A stretch of 20,186 nt of DNA from the NCBI RefSeq assembly GCF_000275845.1, contig NW_006766895.1:91772-111957 (forward strand), read 5' to 3'. Position 1 is the first letter of the stretch; the number at the start of each line of letters is the position of its first letter. The notes under the pieces are model-generated. The model saw only the letters and a list, made by a program, of their open reading frames with translations, had not been told where the DNA came from and did not search any database. Shown here piece after piece: positions 1 through 8,294 of the stretch. The translations under genes and the position numbers were made by a program. Source of the stretch: Dichomitus squalens LYAD-421 SS1. Taxonomy: Eukaryota > Basidiomycota > Agaricomycetes > Polyporales > Polyporaceae.

Positions 1-1
1 G

Positions 2-1174
2 GCACGATCTGCTCTGCCCGCCCCCTCCTCATCCTCCTCCGACTCAGACGTTACTGAGCCCATCTCTTTTCACCCTCAGCAGCGTTTCTCCGGCATGACC
101 CTCCCCGTTGCTGAGCTCTGGCCAACATTATCCTCTGTCTCTTCGACGACCACAAGGACGACTCTAAGCGGATTTCCGCCCGTGCCTTTGGTAAGCAGAT
201 CAAGGATCTGCCCAACCTCCTGGGCAGGCCTTCGATCTGTGGACATACTCGCAACATCTCTATCGCCTCTGTGCAGGGCCATCGCCTTTCTTCCATTCCT
301 CACTCCTGCCATCTATCTGTTCGGAACTCTGTCGTCGCTGGCGAGGGTATGTCGTACCTTCCGCAACCTCTCACGGGCTCGATCTTGGGTCCTGCGTTCG
401 AGCACAAGTATCAGAGTCCTATCACGCTACCGCCTGTTCTCGACAGCGAGACCGAGCAAGTGAGCGCTATGGACTTCCTTCATGACCATCACGACCAGCA
501 CGATAACCATGCTGAAGCGGAGGTGGAGGGCGAGCCAGGCTCCCACTCGACCTCCACTCATTAACGACGCAAGCGCGGTGCTCTCGGACACGGCAGCGAC
601 ATCCCCGACGAGGCCATCGTCGGCGCATGACGTTACTTTTAAACCGCTTGCACAAGCCTCTCAAGCGCTTGCCCGCGAGATCTGCCGCACTTCGCGATAC
701 TCAGCCACCGCTCCAGTATCCGCCACTTCGGACGTTCGTCCAGTTCCGTATCCTATTTCTCCTGGTATGGTATCGCTGCCAATCGTTCTCCTTAATGCTT
801 TCGTCACTCTCTGTTCCAGTCGTCACAAGCTTGTGGAAGCCCAGAACGACGCTATCGCGGACCCAACGGACCTAACGGCAACACCGGGACAAGAGATCTG
901 AGCGCGGGATCTCGCCATCTGGCACCCGGAGCGGGCGACCGCTGGCGTTGAGTGTGAGTTCGATGGCATTGAGCAACTGGCACAGCTTGATGTCGAAGGC
1001 GGGCACGTCGACCTCGGCATTCACGCACTACAGCAACAACAGCAGAGAGGTGCGGTGGCGTTTCATGTTCGCCAAGGATGCTGTGCGACGACATGGTGCA
1101 CGGCGTCTGGAGGGCGGTCGTTCTGCCAGGAACGTGCTCTCGTGTCCTCCGCTAGCCGTAGATATAGTCTGTAG
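2..1174 (+). pseudogene. decayed coding region of unknown function
   Basis: I do not recognise this protein family. Coding-like sequence runs in frame 2 from the window edge to about 111, in frame 1 from about 115 to 564 (ending in a His/Asp/Glu-rich stretch near 475-540), then in frame 2 from about 566 to a TAG at 1172-1174. Inside the last part a TGA at 899-901 interrupts a frame that is open on both sides. The residues after it look convincingly coding (a segment beginning ARDLAIWHPERATAG, then a Gln run near 1030-1045), so the stop reads as a decayed CGA codon. A GT...AG segment at 748-819 (72 nt, with CTTAATG ahead of the CAG) could be an intron, but its length is a multiple of three and the frame is open through it. 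The 5' end lies outside the window. It could be a host gene or part of another repeat; the context of decayed repeats favours the latter. Confidence 0.45.
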
Positions 1175-1250
1175 ATGTAGTTGAGAGCATGTAATAGATT
1201 TACCAGAATGAGCACTAATGTTGCCGCGCACACCGCCGGACTGAATGGAA

Positions 1251-1491
1251 AATATCTGGGTGAACTATTTATCAAATATTTGGAGGAACCACAAGGGGAC
1301 CTGCAGCGCACGTAAAATACAATCCTCCCTATGTAGCGCTCACAGTAAATATTTGGGAAATAATTGGTGGAGGGTCCCTCCTCCCCTCCCTCCCTAAATA
1401 CATCCCAAATATTTGGGGTTTACATCGAATATCTGGGAGGGGCATCCCTCCAACCCTCTCAAATATTTGGAGGGCCACTATAACATTTGGG
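1251..1491. repeat. AT-rich patch with recurring AAATATTTGG words
   Basis: The word AAATATTTGG(G/A) or close variants (AATATCTGGG, AACATTTGGG) occurs seven times, at 1251, 1274, 1347, 1407, 1427, 1461 and 1482, mostly in the same orientation. Two are followed directly by GGAGG or GAGGG runs. A C/T-rich stretch at 1375-1394 lies in the middle. No ORF of note covers it, and I found no clear terminal inverted repeats or target duplication. It may be a non-autonomous transposon, or an array of protein-binding sites inside one. The rest of 1175-1624 shows no other recognisable feature. Confidence 0.4.
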
Positions 1492-1624
1492 CCAAATAAT
1501 TCGAGTTTTACCATAACTATAAGGATGGAAAAATTTATTTGACTGATATCCCTGACCGTGCACCGATGAGATTGTTGCCGTTAGCGGCCTACCCTCCCTA
1601 CGTCACACTCGGCGCGTCGGCACC

Positions 1625-2133
1625 TGTCACAGCCAACGAGCTGTGCCACCAAACAAACAAGGGTAAGCTTACTGATGCAGAGGTTGGTGCTGAGAAGCGA
1701 AGCAACCAGAGGTGACACAGCAAAGAGATGTGAAGAAGTATATTCCCTAGACTAGAAGGGGCAGTGAGGAGGTAGGGCTGCTAGCTACCTACAGAGGAGA
1801 TGGGGGATCAACGAGAAGATCAAGTCTGAGGTTCTCTGCCTCAGACTCCGTACTATTTATACTAATACAATGGTGCACAGACCAGGTCTCTATTGTCCAT
1901 TGTTTGGTCAGACTTCCCGCTGGCTCATGCCCTGTCCTGTGACCGGCCTCATGACATCCTTACGACTAATACCAGTCACCTGCCCGTGAGTGATGGTGGG
2001 CGCTCCCAGCCTTCTCAGGGTCTGGGGTTCGAATCTGGCTGCTCCAGTTCCTAATACGAGTTGTCCGCGGTTGAGGTGTGGTCACCTTGGTGCCCATAAC
2101 CCCCAGGTCACGTGGCACAAGAAAACTGTGACA
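1625..2133 (-). repeat. family A Ty3/gypsy LTR (3' LTR of minus-strand element)
   Basis: On the minus strand the LTR begins TGTCACAG at 2133 and ends CTGTGACA at 1625, giving perfect 8-bp terminal inverted repeats. It follows directly after the stop codon and PPT of the minus-strand pol fragment, so it is a 3' LTR. A second copy lies in opposite orientation at 16576-17143. The two align along their length except for a segment of about 55 bp present only in the right copy. On minus, a TATA box (TATAAA, 1861-1856) lies 34 nt upstream of AGACTTGATCT (1827-1817), the predicted start of the transcript. The 5 bp beyond the LTR are GCACC (1620-1624); the partner end is lost. Confidence 0.88.
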
Positions 2134-2145
2134 CTACCCCCTCTT
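2134..2145 (-). other. polypurine tract of family A
   Basis: On minus the sequence AAGAGGGGGTAG directly precedes the LTR start TGTCACAG. Its last three bases are also the pol stop codon TAG, so the coding end and the plus-strand primer overlap. This is the expected position for priming plus-strand DNA synthesis. Confidence 0.8.
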
Positions 2146-2681
2146 CAAGATCTGAGCTCCTGCGAAGCGTTCAAACCAAATATTGTGTTGAAACTCCCGA
2201 GCGACTGGTCGTGGGTTGTTGAGGGCGATCGGTTGCAGTGCATTTGAATGGAGAGCATAGAACTTGTCGAGTAGTTCCTTCACATATTTGACATTGCGTA
2301 CTGGCTCCCAAGTCACTTCAGAGACATCATAGCCTGCCCATTTGACAAAGTATTGCACGTATCCACGGTTAAGGTGAGAGTCTAGAATCTTTTTGACCTC
2401 AAACTCATCGTGGCCTTTGACTTCAATAGGGTCAGTTTTCTCCGGGTTGCAGTTGCCAATCTCGTCTTCATGGTAGGGGATGAGCTTTGATGCATGGAAG
2501 ACGGAGTGGACCTTGTTTTGCGGCGGAAGTTTGACTCTGAAGTCGACGGGTCCAATCTTTTCCGTTATCTCGTAAGGCCCGTAGTTCTTGGCTGAGAGCT
2601 TGGCTGACGGGTTACGGATCTTCAGGTCACGTCCTTTGAGCAAAACTTTGTCACCGACTTTGAAGAGAGGGTCCACACGGC
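2134..2681 (-). pseudogene. Ty3/gypsy Pol C-terminus: integrase GPY/F module plus chromodomain (5'-truncated)
   Basis: This is the last part of a Pol polyprotein. Reading from the truncation at 2681 there is an SH3-like integrase tail (DPLFKVGDKVLLKGRDLKI), then a GPY/F module (YGPYEITEKIGPVDFRVKLP) leading to a VFHASKLIPY segment. A chromodomain follows (FEVKKILDSH, then VKWAGYDVSEVTWEPVRNV) with conserved tryptophans. About 45 residues come after it to the TAG stop at 2134-2136. Chromodomains in chromovirus integrases are known to steer integration to marked chromatin. The reading frame continues into 2682-2694 only by chance, because a family B LTR interrupts the gene there; protease, reverse transcriptase and the integrase core are missing. 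The surviving frame itself has no stops. It belongs to the LTR at 1625-2133. Confidence 0.9.
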
Positions 2682-3286
2682 TGTTACGTCCCATGCCTAA
2701 GTCCCTCCGGAACTCGGTCAGACACCGCGCTAACTCCGCCGGACCTTTGGACTTGCTTACAAATAGATACTTACGTACTGTGTCCGATTTCCTTTCCGCT
2801 TCCTTTCCGTTCCACGCCGGGGCCCATATGGCTTTCTGAGCGTCTACCCCATCTCCGCTGGAATGTCCGTTTTCCCATATCAGTGCCTGGTGCCACTTAC
2901 ATCACTTCTCCACTTAGTGTCGGTATTCTGTCACCTCCGATAGGACCTCCACCTCCGATTCGGACTTAGGGGACACCGGCTTCTTAGTATATAAACCCCT
3001 GGACTTAGTGCGGTGTTCCTCGGTTCGGATATCTAGTTACCCTATGCTCCGCTTGTACTCCATTGGTTACTTTACTCCAATCTACCTTCTCTGTCTCCAT
3101 CTGACCTCTGCCCGACCTCCGTCCGATCTCTGCCTGTTCTCCGTCCGACCTCCGACTCCAAAATCAAGGACACTGTCGGGATCCTCAGGGCGTTGCTAAT
3201 AGCTTCGCCGAAGTCCTCACCCCGTATCCGCCCAGCTCCGACTCCTAACCCCAGAACTCTGGAACTCCGGCGGCACAGTCCTAACA
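2682..3286 (+). repeat. family B 5' LTR
   Basis: This 605-bp LTR starts TGTTACG and ends CCTAACA (TGTTA/TAACA inverted ends). Related copies lie at 8295-8898 (+) and 18551-19148 (-). By eye, the first 250 bp differ from the 8295 copy at about 30 positions but from the 18551 copy at only about 17. U3 extends to about 3021. A TATA box lies at 2988-2995, and R begins near GGTTCGGATAT (3022-3032). Confidence 0.92.
2988..3032 (+). promoter_or_regulatory. family B LTR core promoter and self-primer
   Basis: TATATAAA sits at 2988-2995. Exactly 34 nt after its first T begins GGTTCGGATAT (3022-3032). This is complementary to the PBS at 3289-3299 with one mismatch in this LTR; the 3' LTR copy (AGTTCGGATAT, 8635-8645) is a perfect complement. 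The segment is therefore the predicted 5' end of the transcript and also the reverse-transcription primer. The start site itself is inferred. Confidence 0.7.
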
Positions 3287-3288
3287 AT

Positions 3289-3299
3289 ATATCCGAACT
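3289..3299 (+). other. primer-binding site, self-priming type (family B)
   Basis: ATATCCGAACT begins 2 nt after the LTR end. Its reverse complement AGTTCGGATAT occurs in the LTR 34 nt after the TATA box, perfectly in the 3' LTR and 10 of 11 in the 5' LTR. I saw no obvious tRNA 3' end match. Tf1 and related elements are known to prime with the first bases of their own mRNA, and the 11-nt length and position fit that mechanism. Confidence 0.72.
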
Positions 3300-3314
3300 C
3301 AACCTGAGATCCCG

Positions 3315-5060
3315 ATGTCTGACTCCGACGACACCTTCAGGGGCTTCACGGCTCGACGCGAGCCCAACCCGCCTCGGACTTCCTCTCCGGAATCTCCGAC
3401 CCGAAACCGTGTTGTGACCCGGTCCTTGCCCACCACTCCACATCCGACATCCGCTCCTCTTCCCCGATATTCTCCGAATAACCCCTTCGCCATCCCCACG
3501 TTCATGAGGCAACCTCCGGCTGGACCTGCGGGAAACCCGCCCGTAAACCCGACGACAACTCCGCAAGCATCATCGACACTGACCGTGGACTTAGCGCAGG
3601 CTATCAGCCTCCTTGCTCAGATGCTCCAGATTCCGGCCGCCGCAAACTTCAACCAAACGGCACTGTCTTCGGAGCGTGGCAACATCCGCGACCCAGACCA
3701 ATTCGATGGGTCGGAGCCCGCCAAGCTCCGGTCGTTCTTCACCCAGCTAGAGTTGGTCTTTAATGCCCGGCCTCGAACTTTCAACACAGATGAGAAGAAG
3801 GTCACCTACGCAATTTCCTTCCTGAGGGGCACCGCTGTTACGACTGACTGTCGAGCGAGTAAGTGGAGACGAGCGAGGCAGGCAGGAGCGCTGACGAGCT
3901 CTGATTGCAGTGAGACTGGAGCGGAGCTCAACAGGCAGGACTGGAGACAAGATGTGTATTGAGCGAAGTATCTACAGAGCGAAATACACGATGGCTTACC
4001 TGGAGACAAGAGGTCGAAAATGGAGTCTCCAGGTAGCAAGGGCTCCGACTATATACGAGGAACAAACAATGGGCGCTAAGGGGACAATGGTGTTGCCATG
4101 GGCACCGAGTACAAGGGCGTAGGACAATAGCGAAGGGGAAACAAGGGGGGGCTATTGTCCGTGTGCAAACAAGGGAACACTACGCCAAATAGAGAACAAT
4201 GGGTGAACGTACAAGGCAGTGGTCAGAATGGAATGGGAAACGTAGCCCCGTGGGGGCGGTTCGTGACAACCGCCCTCCAGTGGTTCAAATCCTACCTCCT
4301 AGAGAACTCCTCCGGGACGCCTCCGGTGTTCATGTTGGACTACGAGGTGTTCCAAGAAGAACTCCGGACGAACTTCGGACCTTGCGATGCCACCGGAGCT
4401 GTGGAACACGAGCTCGAGAACCTCCGGATGGTGGAAAACCAGCAGATTGCCAAGTACATCACCCAGTTCAGTCGCATCGCTACGCAAGTCTGCTGGGGTC
4501 ACGACGCCCTCCGATACCAGTTCTACTGCGGACTCCCAGACCGCCTTAAGGACCGCATCTCCGAGATAGGCAAGCCCGACAACCTCTCGGACCTCCGTAT
4601 TCTCGCCCAGAGCCTGGACCACCGGTATTGGGAGCGGAAGGCCGAACGCAACCGCGAAACTCCCGGTTCTTCTAAGTCTGGTTCCAAATCAGGCTCCAGG
4701 TCTAACCACTCCGAACCCTGCTCGTCCTCAAACTCCCAGTCGACTCCTCGCGCGCCCCAGAAGTCCTCCGACGGCAAGTCCAGCAACTCCGGCTCCACCC
4801 CGAAGTCCAACTCGAAACCCAAGTCTGCGGAAAAGTCCGCCCCGAAGCCATACGCGGACAAGCTCGGTAAGGACGGGAAACTCACCCCGGAGGAACGACA
4901 ACGCCGTCTGGCAGGAAACCTCTGCCTCTTCTGCGGAGGAGCTGGACACTCCGCGAGTGCTTGCCCCAAGAAGATGACTCCATTGACAAAGGGCAGAGCA
5001 GCCCAAGCTAAGCCAACTCCGGGTGCCGAAACCCTGGCTCCGGACGGGGCAAAAAACTAG
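3315..5060 (+). pseudogene. gag: family B gag, interrupted by a solo LTR
   Basis: Gag forms the virus-like particle and binds the element RNA. The ATG at 3315 is the first in the leader. The first 174 codons give a Ser/Pro-rich N-terminus and the start of a capsid domain (DPDQFDGSEPAKLRSFFTQ). The frame is then broken by a 433-bp LTR at 3836-4268. It resumes in the same register at 4269 with LQWFKSYLLEN and continues through a retrotransposon Gag domain to about 4630. A Ser/Lys-rich linker follows, then one CCHC zinc knuckle (CLFCGGAGHSASAC, about 4921-4962), and the gene ends with TAG at 5058-5060. Without the insertion and one target copy the frame is continuous, about 435 residues, typical for the group. 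Apart from the insertion I see no damage, so gag was intact until recently. Confidence 0.9.
3836..4268. repeat. solo LTR (family C) inside gag, TSD ACCGC
   Basis: The insert is 433 bp with ends TGTTACGA...TCGTGACA, which are inverted repeats with one mismatch. It is flanked by a perfect 5-bp duplication ACCGC at 3831-3835 and 4269-4273, and gag continues in frame on both sides. No internal element sequence is present, so it is a solo LTR left by LTR-LTR recombination. It is unrelated by eye to families A and B. It contains TATATA (about 4051-4056) and a perfect 10-bp inverted repeat ACCTGGAGAC/GTCTCCAGGT (3998-4007/4025-4034). The hairpin lies downstream of the TATA box if read on minus, as in family A, which weakly favours minus orientation. 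Confidence 0.88.
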
Positions 5061-5119
5061 TCCGCAGTTCCCCTAACTCCGTGCCTGGCGGGAACTGCGT
5101 TGACGACGCTGGCACGGAG
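5051..5119 (+). promoter_or_regulatory. -1 ribosomal frameshift signal: A AAA AAC slippery site plus H-type pseudoknot
   Basis: In the gag frame the codons before the stop read GCA AAA AAC TAG, so the canonical heptamer A AAA AAC occupies 5051-5057. A -1 slip enters the pol frame, which is open from 5012. After a 5-nt spacer (5058-5062), stem 1 pairs CGCAGTTCCC (5063-5072) with GGGAACTGCG (5090-5099), 10 perfect pairs. The loop segment CTCCGTGCC (5077-5085) pairs with GGCACGGAG (5111-5119), 9 perfect pairs, giving an H-type pseudoknot with connectors of 4, 4 and 11 nt. All elements of a retroviral-type -1 signal are present at the expected spacing. Confidence 0.87.
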
Positions 5120-7520
5120 ATCCAAGTCCGTCTTAACGCATCCGCTCTTTCTGACCACTCTTCCCTTACTGTTGACCTGTACTCCGAATCCTCTCCAAAG
5201 CCGTTCAAGGCCCTGATTGATAGCGGTTCCACTCATTGTTTCTTCGACTCCGAATTTGTTGATACTATTGGACTTCCGTCTCGCTCCGTTTCTCCGATCG
5301 CTCTCCGGTTATTCGACGGGACTTTCAACCAGGTAATTACCCGGGAAGTTTCCCTCACTCTGCAGTTCCCCTCCGGGGAAATCATGTCCGTAGATTTCTA
5401 CGTCACTCCGCTCGACAAATCCGTCTCCACCATTCTGGGATACAGCTGGCTCTCCACCTACAATCCGTTGATTGACTGGAAGAAGCACAGTATCCAATTC
5501 CGGACCACGCCGACGGTACGTCCTTCCGTCTCTGTATCCGACGAACCTGAACTCTGGTCTCCGCCTCCGGCACCTCCGGAACCTCCGTCTTCGCCCTCTG
5601 CCCCGCAGGTCTCACTTGTGAACACCGTGGCATTTGCCCATGCTTGCAAGCTGCTGGGATCCGAGAGCTTCACGCTCTATCTGTCCTCCGCTTCAGCAGC
5701 CGAGGTTCTCGCCAGGAACTCCGCCTCCTCCGACTCCGTTCCGGACCTCTCCAACGTTCCGGAGGAGTACCACGAGTTCGCGGACGTCTTCAGCAAGACC
5801 AAGGCCGACACTCTTCCGGAGCACCGCCCCTACGACCTCAAGATCACCCTCAAGGAAGGTGCGGTACCTCCGCTCAGTCCCATCTACTCCCTCTCGCAGC
5901 TGGAACTGGACACTCTCCGAGAATACATCGACGAGAACCTCCGGTCCGGCTTCATCCGCCCGACCAATTCTCTGTGCGGAGCTCCGGTCCTCTTCATCAA
6001 GAAGAAGGACGGGTCTCTGCGACTCTGCGTCGACTACCGAGGGCTCAACAAGATCACCCAGAAGGACCGTTACCCGCTCCCGCTGATCTCCGACCTCCTA
6101 AAATCTCCCCGGAAGGCTCAGATCTATACGAAGATCGATCTCTGGCATGCCTACAACCTGGTCCGAATCGTGCCCGGAGATGAGTGGAAGACCGCCTTCC
6201 GGACCCACTACGGATCCTTCGAATGGCTCGTAATGCCATTCGGACTTTCCAACGCCCCTGCAGTGTTCCAACGCTTTGTCAACGAGGTCTTTGCGGACTT
6301 GCTAGACATCTGCGTAGTGGTCTACCTCGACGACATCCTCATCTACTCCGACTACCCGGCAGACCACCGGAAGCATGTCCAAGAAGCGCTCCGACGTCTC
6401 CGGAAGCATCAGCTTTACGTCCGCAAGGACAAGTGCGAATTCCGCGCGGACTCTGTCGAGTACCTCGGATACATCCTCTCCTCCGAAGGCCTCACTATGG
6501 CCGACTCCAAGGTCAAGGTGATCATGGACTGGCCGGAACCCCAGAAAGTCCGCAACATCCAATTGTTCCTAGGCTTCACGAACTTCTACCAGAGGTTCAT
6601 CCATAACTACTCCGGGATCGTCCTTCTGCTGACCCAGCTTACCCAGAAATCCGTCCCGTAGAACTTCTCCGACGATGCTCGGAAGGCCTTCAACGCCTTG
6701 AAGCAGGCCTTCACCTCCGCCCCCGTACTCCACCACTGGGAACCGGACCAATAGATCACTGTCGAAACGGACACCTCGGACTACACCATCGCCGGAATTC
6801 TCTCCATCACTACCGACTCCGGTGAACTCCATCCTGTCGCCTTCCACTTCCGGACTTTGTCCGGTGCGGAACTGAACTACGACATACGACAAGGAACTCC
6901 TGGCAATCTACGAAGCCTTCCGGACCTGGCAGCACTACCTCGAGGGCTCCGGAACTCCAATTGACATTGTCACCGATCACAAGAATCTGGAGTACTTTGC
7001 AACCTCCAAAATGTTGACCCGGCGCCAGGCTCGGTGGTCGGAATTCCTGTCGCAGTTTAACCTGGTCATCCGGTTCCGTCCTGGAAAACTTGGGGCCAAG
7101 CCCGACGCACTCACCCGCCGTTGGGACGTCTACCCAAAAGGGGGGGATAGTGACTACTCCGCCGTCAACCCACACAATTTCCGGCCAGTGTTCACCCAGG
7201 AGCAACTCGCCGCGTCCCTCCGAGCGACGTATCTCCGAGAACCGGTACTTTGAGCCTCTATGCTCTTCGACGCTGAGAAACTCCGCTCCGACATCCGAGC
7301 AGCCCAGAACTCCGATACCCCATCCCCGGAACTCGCCGCAGCCATCAAGTCGGCCTTTGAAGGCAACCCCCGTTGGTCCAAGGATGAAGAAGGGTTCCTC
7401 CGGCTCAACGGCCGAATCTACGTACCGGACTCCGATGACCTTTGCCTCTGAGTCCTCCGGGCCTACAACGACCACCTGACCGCCGGTCACTGCACTCGGC
7501 GCAAGATTTTCTGCAGGACA
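5057..7520 (+). pseudogene. pol: family B pol: protease, reverse transcriptase, RNase H, integrase stump
   Basis: There is no ATG near the start; the frame is entered by the -1 shift at 5057. Protease has the active-site triad in ALIDSGSTHCFF (Asp codon at 5219). A Ser/Pro-rich linker precedes reverse transcriptase, which is well preserved: LCVDYRGLNKIT, KIDLWHAYN, FGLSNAPAVFQRF and YLDD at 6323-6334. RNase H follows (VETDTSDYTIAG). The N-terminal integrase zinc region survives only as LRAYNDHLTAGHCTRRK near 7452-7510, after which homology ends; the catalytic core and any chromodomain are missing. Breaks: TAG 6659-6661, TAG 6752-6754, a frameshift from frame 2 to frame 3 at about 6884-6888, TGA 7251-7253 and TGA 7449-7451. 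The last two read as decayed CGA codons. Protease and reverse transcriptase are stop-free; all damage lies 3' of 6650. Confidence 0.9.
7136..7150 (+). other. candidate central polypurine tract
   Basis: AAAAGGGGGGGATAG lies inside pol at the RNase H-integrase junction (codons for the YPKGGDSD segment). It resembles the element's own 3' PPT (AAGGGGGTGATAC, 8282-8294). It could prime a second plus strand, as central PPTs do in some retroelements, or simply reflect the Lys-Gly-Gly-Asp codons. Confidence 0.35.
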
Positions 7521-7553
7521 AGTCAGTACAACTCCGAAAGCGGAACCCCGGAC

Positions 7554-8012
7554 TTACTTGGCCGGAGCCCACACGGTCTCAGTCTGAGCCCGCTTCCGCT
7601 TGGGCGTGATGTTGACGATGTCGTCGTCATCGTCAGCGTCGTCATCGTCGGTGTCGTCATCGTTGTTGTCGTCATCGTCGTTGTCGGTGTCGTCATTGTT
7701 GTCATTGGCATCGCAGCGGCGTTTGCTGGGGCCGGCCTTCAGAGAACTCCGGGGGGACTCAACGCGCCCCGATGTAGGCTTCCGGGCCCGCTCCTTCTCT
7801 GCCCGCTGCCACTCCGCCAGCTCCTTCTGCAGGCGCGCCCTCTCCCGCTCCAGCAGCTCCACCTCCTCCCTCGCCCGCCGCTCCCGCTCCGCCTTCTCCC
7901 GCTCCGCTCTATCCCACTCCACGCGCTCCTCGTCCTCCCGGATCTGCTGTCGCACCACCGTGAGCTGGGTGAGCAGCTGTTGCTGTTTCTTGATGGGCGG
8001 AGTTCCGGGCAT
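7554..8012 (-). CDS. antisense acidic coiled-coil protein, 152 residues
   Basis: I recognise no family. The intact minus-strand ORF runs from ATG at 8012 to TAA at 7556-7554. Residues about 10-78 are very rich in Glu, Arg and Ala with Leu spacing (for example VELLERERARLQKELAEWQR), predicting a long coiled coil. Residues 96-99 (KRRC) and 137-141 (PKRKR) look like nuclear localisation signals and flank an almost pure Asp/Asn stretch at 101-131. It lies in the position that pol integrase should occupy, opposite in sense to the element. It has its own TATA box 95 nt upstream of the ATG. It is the only undamaged ORF of the element apart from the pol 5' half. It could be a captured host gene or an accessory gene of this lineage. 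Low-complexity sequence could also keep such a frame open by chance, but the promoter and start argue against that. Confidence 0.6.
   Translation of the reverse strand: MPGTPPIKKQQQLLTQLTVVRQQIREDEERVEWDRAEREKAERERRAREEVELLERERARLQKELAEWQRAEKERARKPTSGRVESPRSSLKAGPSKRRCDANDNNDDTDNDDDDNNDDDTDDDDADDDDDIVNITPKRKRAQTETVWAPAK
7612..7711. repeat. imperfect trinucleotide repeat (GTC/ATC)
   Basis: Tandem GTC, GTT and ATC triplets encode the Asp/Asn run of the antisense ORF on the minus strand. The frame is kept throughout, so the triplet unit matches the codon unit. Confidence 0.8.
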
Positions 8013-8070
8013 GGCGTTCGACTTAGAAGAAAAAATGTGGCGGCAGCGAGTATGGTGGGGTTAAGTGACG

Positions 8071-8107
8071 CCTGCAGCACCGGACCTGCAGCACCCCGAC
8101 CTTTATA
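8071..8107 (-). promoter_or_regulatory. putative promoter of the antisense ORF
   Basis: On minus, TCTATAAAGG places a TATA box at 8107-8102, 95 nt upstream of the ATG at 8012. This implies a start near 8075 and a leader of about 65 nt. Between TATA and the start region is an 11-bp direct repeat (CCTGCAGCACC on plus at 8071-8081 and 8085-8095). These are sequence signals only; transcription is not shown. Confidence 0.5.
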
Positions 8108-8281
8108 GACCCTCCGCTCCCCGACTCCGCTTGCCCTAAACATCGCCGATCAAGCTGGCTTCTTTTTCCGCTCACTTTTCCACATCCTCCGTTGCAAACT
8201 CCCCGAACTCTGCACATGATCCGTTCCGGTCCCCGGACTCCAAATTCCGTACGATACCATAGACCCTGGGGCCTCGGCCCT

Positions 8282-8294
8282 AAGGGGGTGATAC
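8282..8294 (+). other. polypurine tract of family B
   Basis: AAGGGGGTGATAC directly precedes the 3' LTR start TGTTAC. Its position is right for plus-strand priming. The tract is short and followed by four mixed bases. Confidence 0.65.

Noticed and set aside
748..819. Spliceosomal intron in the left-end gene
   Set aside because: GT, branch-like and AG signals are present, but the 72-nt length keeps the frame and the frame is open through it, so it cannot be told from coding sequence. Mentioned, not annotated.
3072..3566. Minus ORF of 164 codons over the family B LTR and gag start
   Set aside because: It overlaps the LTR R/U5 region and the gag N-terminus antisense and has Arg/Gly-rich shadow composition.
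5081..5083. GTG at 5081 as the pol start codon
   Set aside because: GTG starts are not expected in a fungal nuclear gene, and the -1 frameshift signal with pol open from 5012 explains expression better.
6810..7490. Minus-strand ORF of 226 codons
   Set aside because: It lies opposite RNase H and the integrase start of family B pol; the plus frames match known domains.
7612..7711. A CRISPR-like array from the regular triplet pattern
   Set aside because: It is a trinucleotide microsatellite coding for Asp/Asn on minus; there are no repeat-spacer units.
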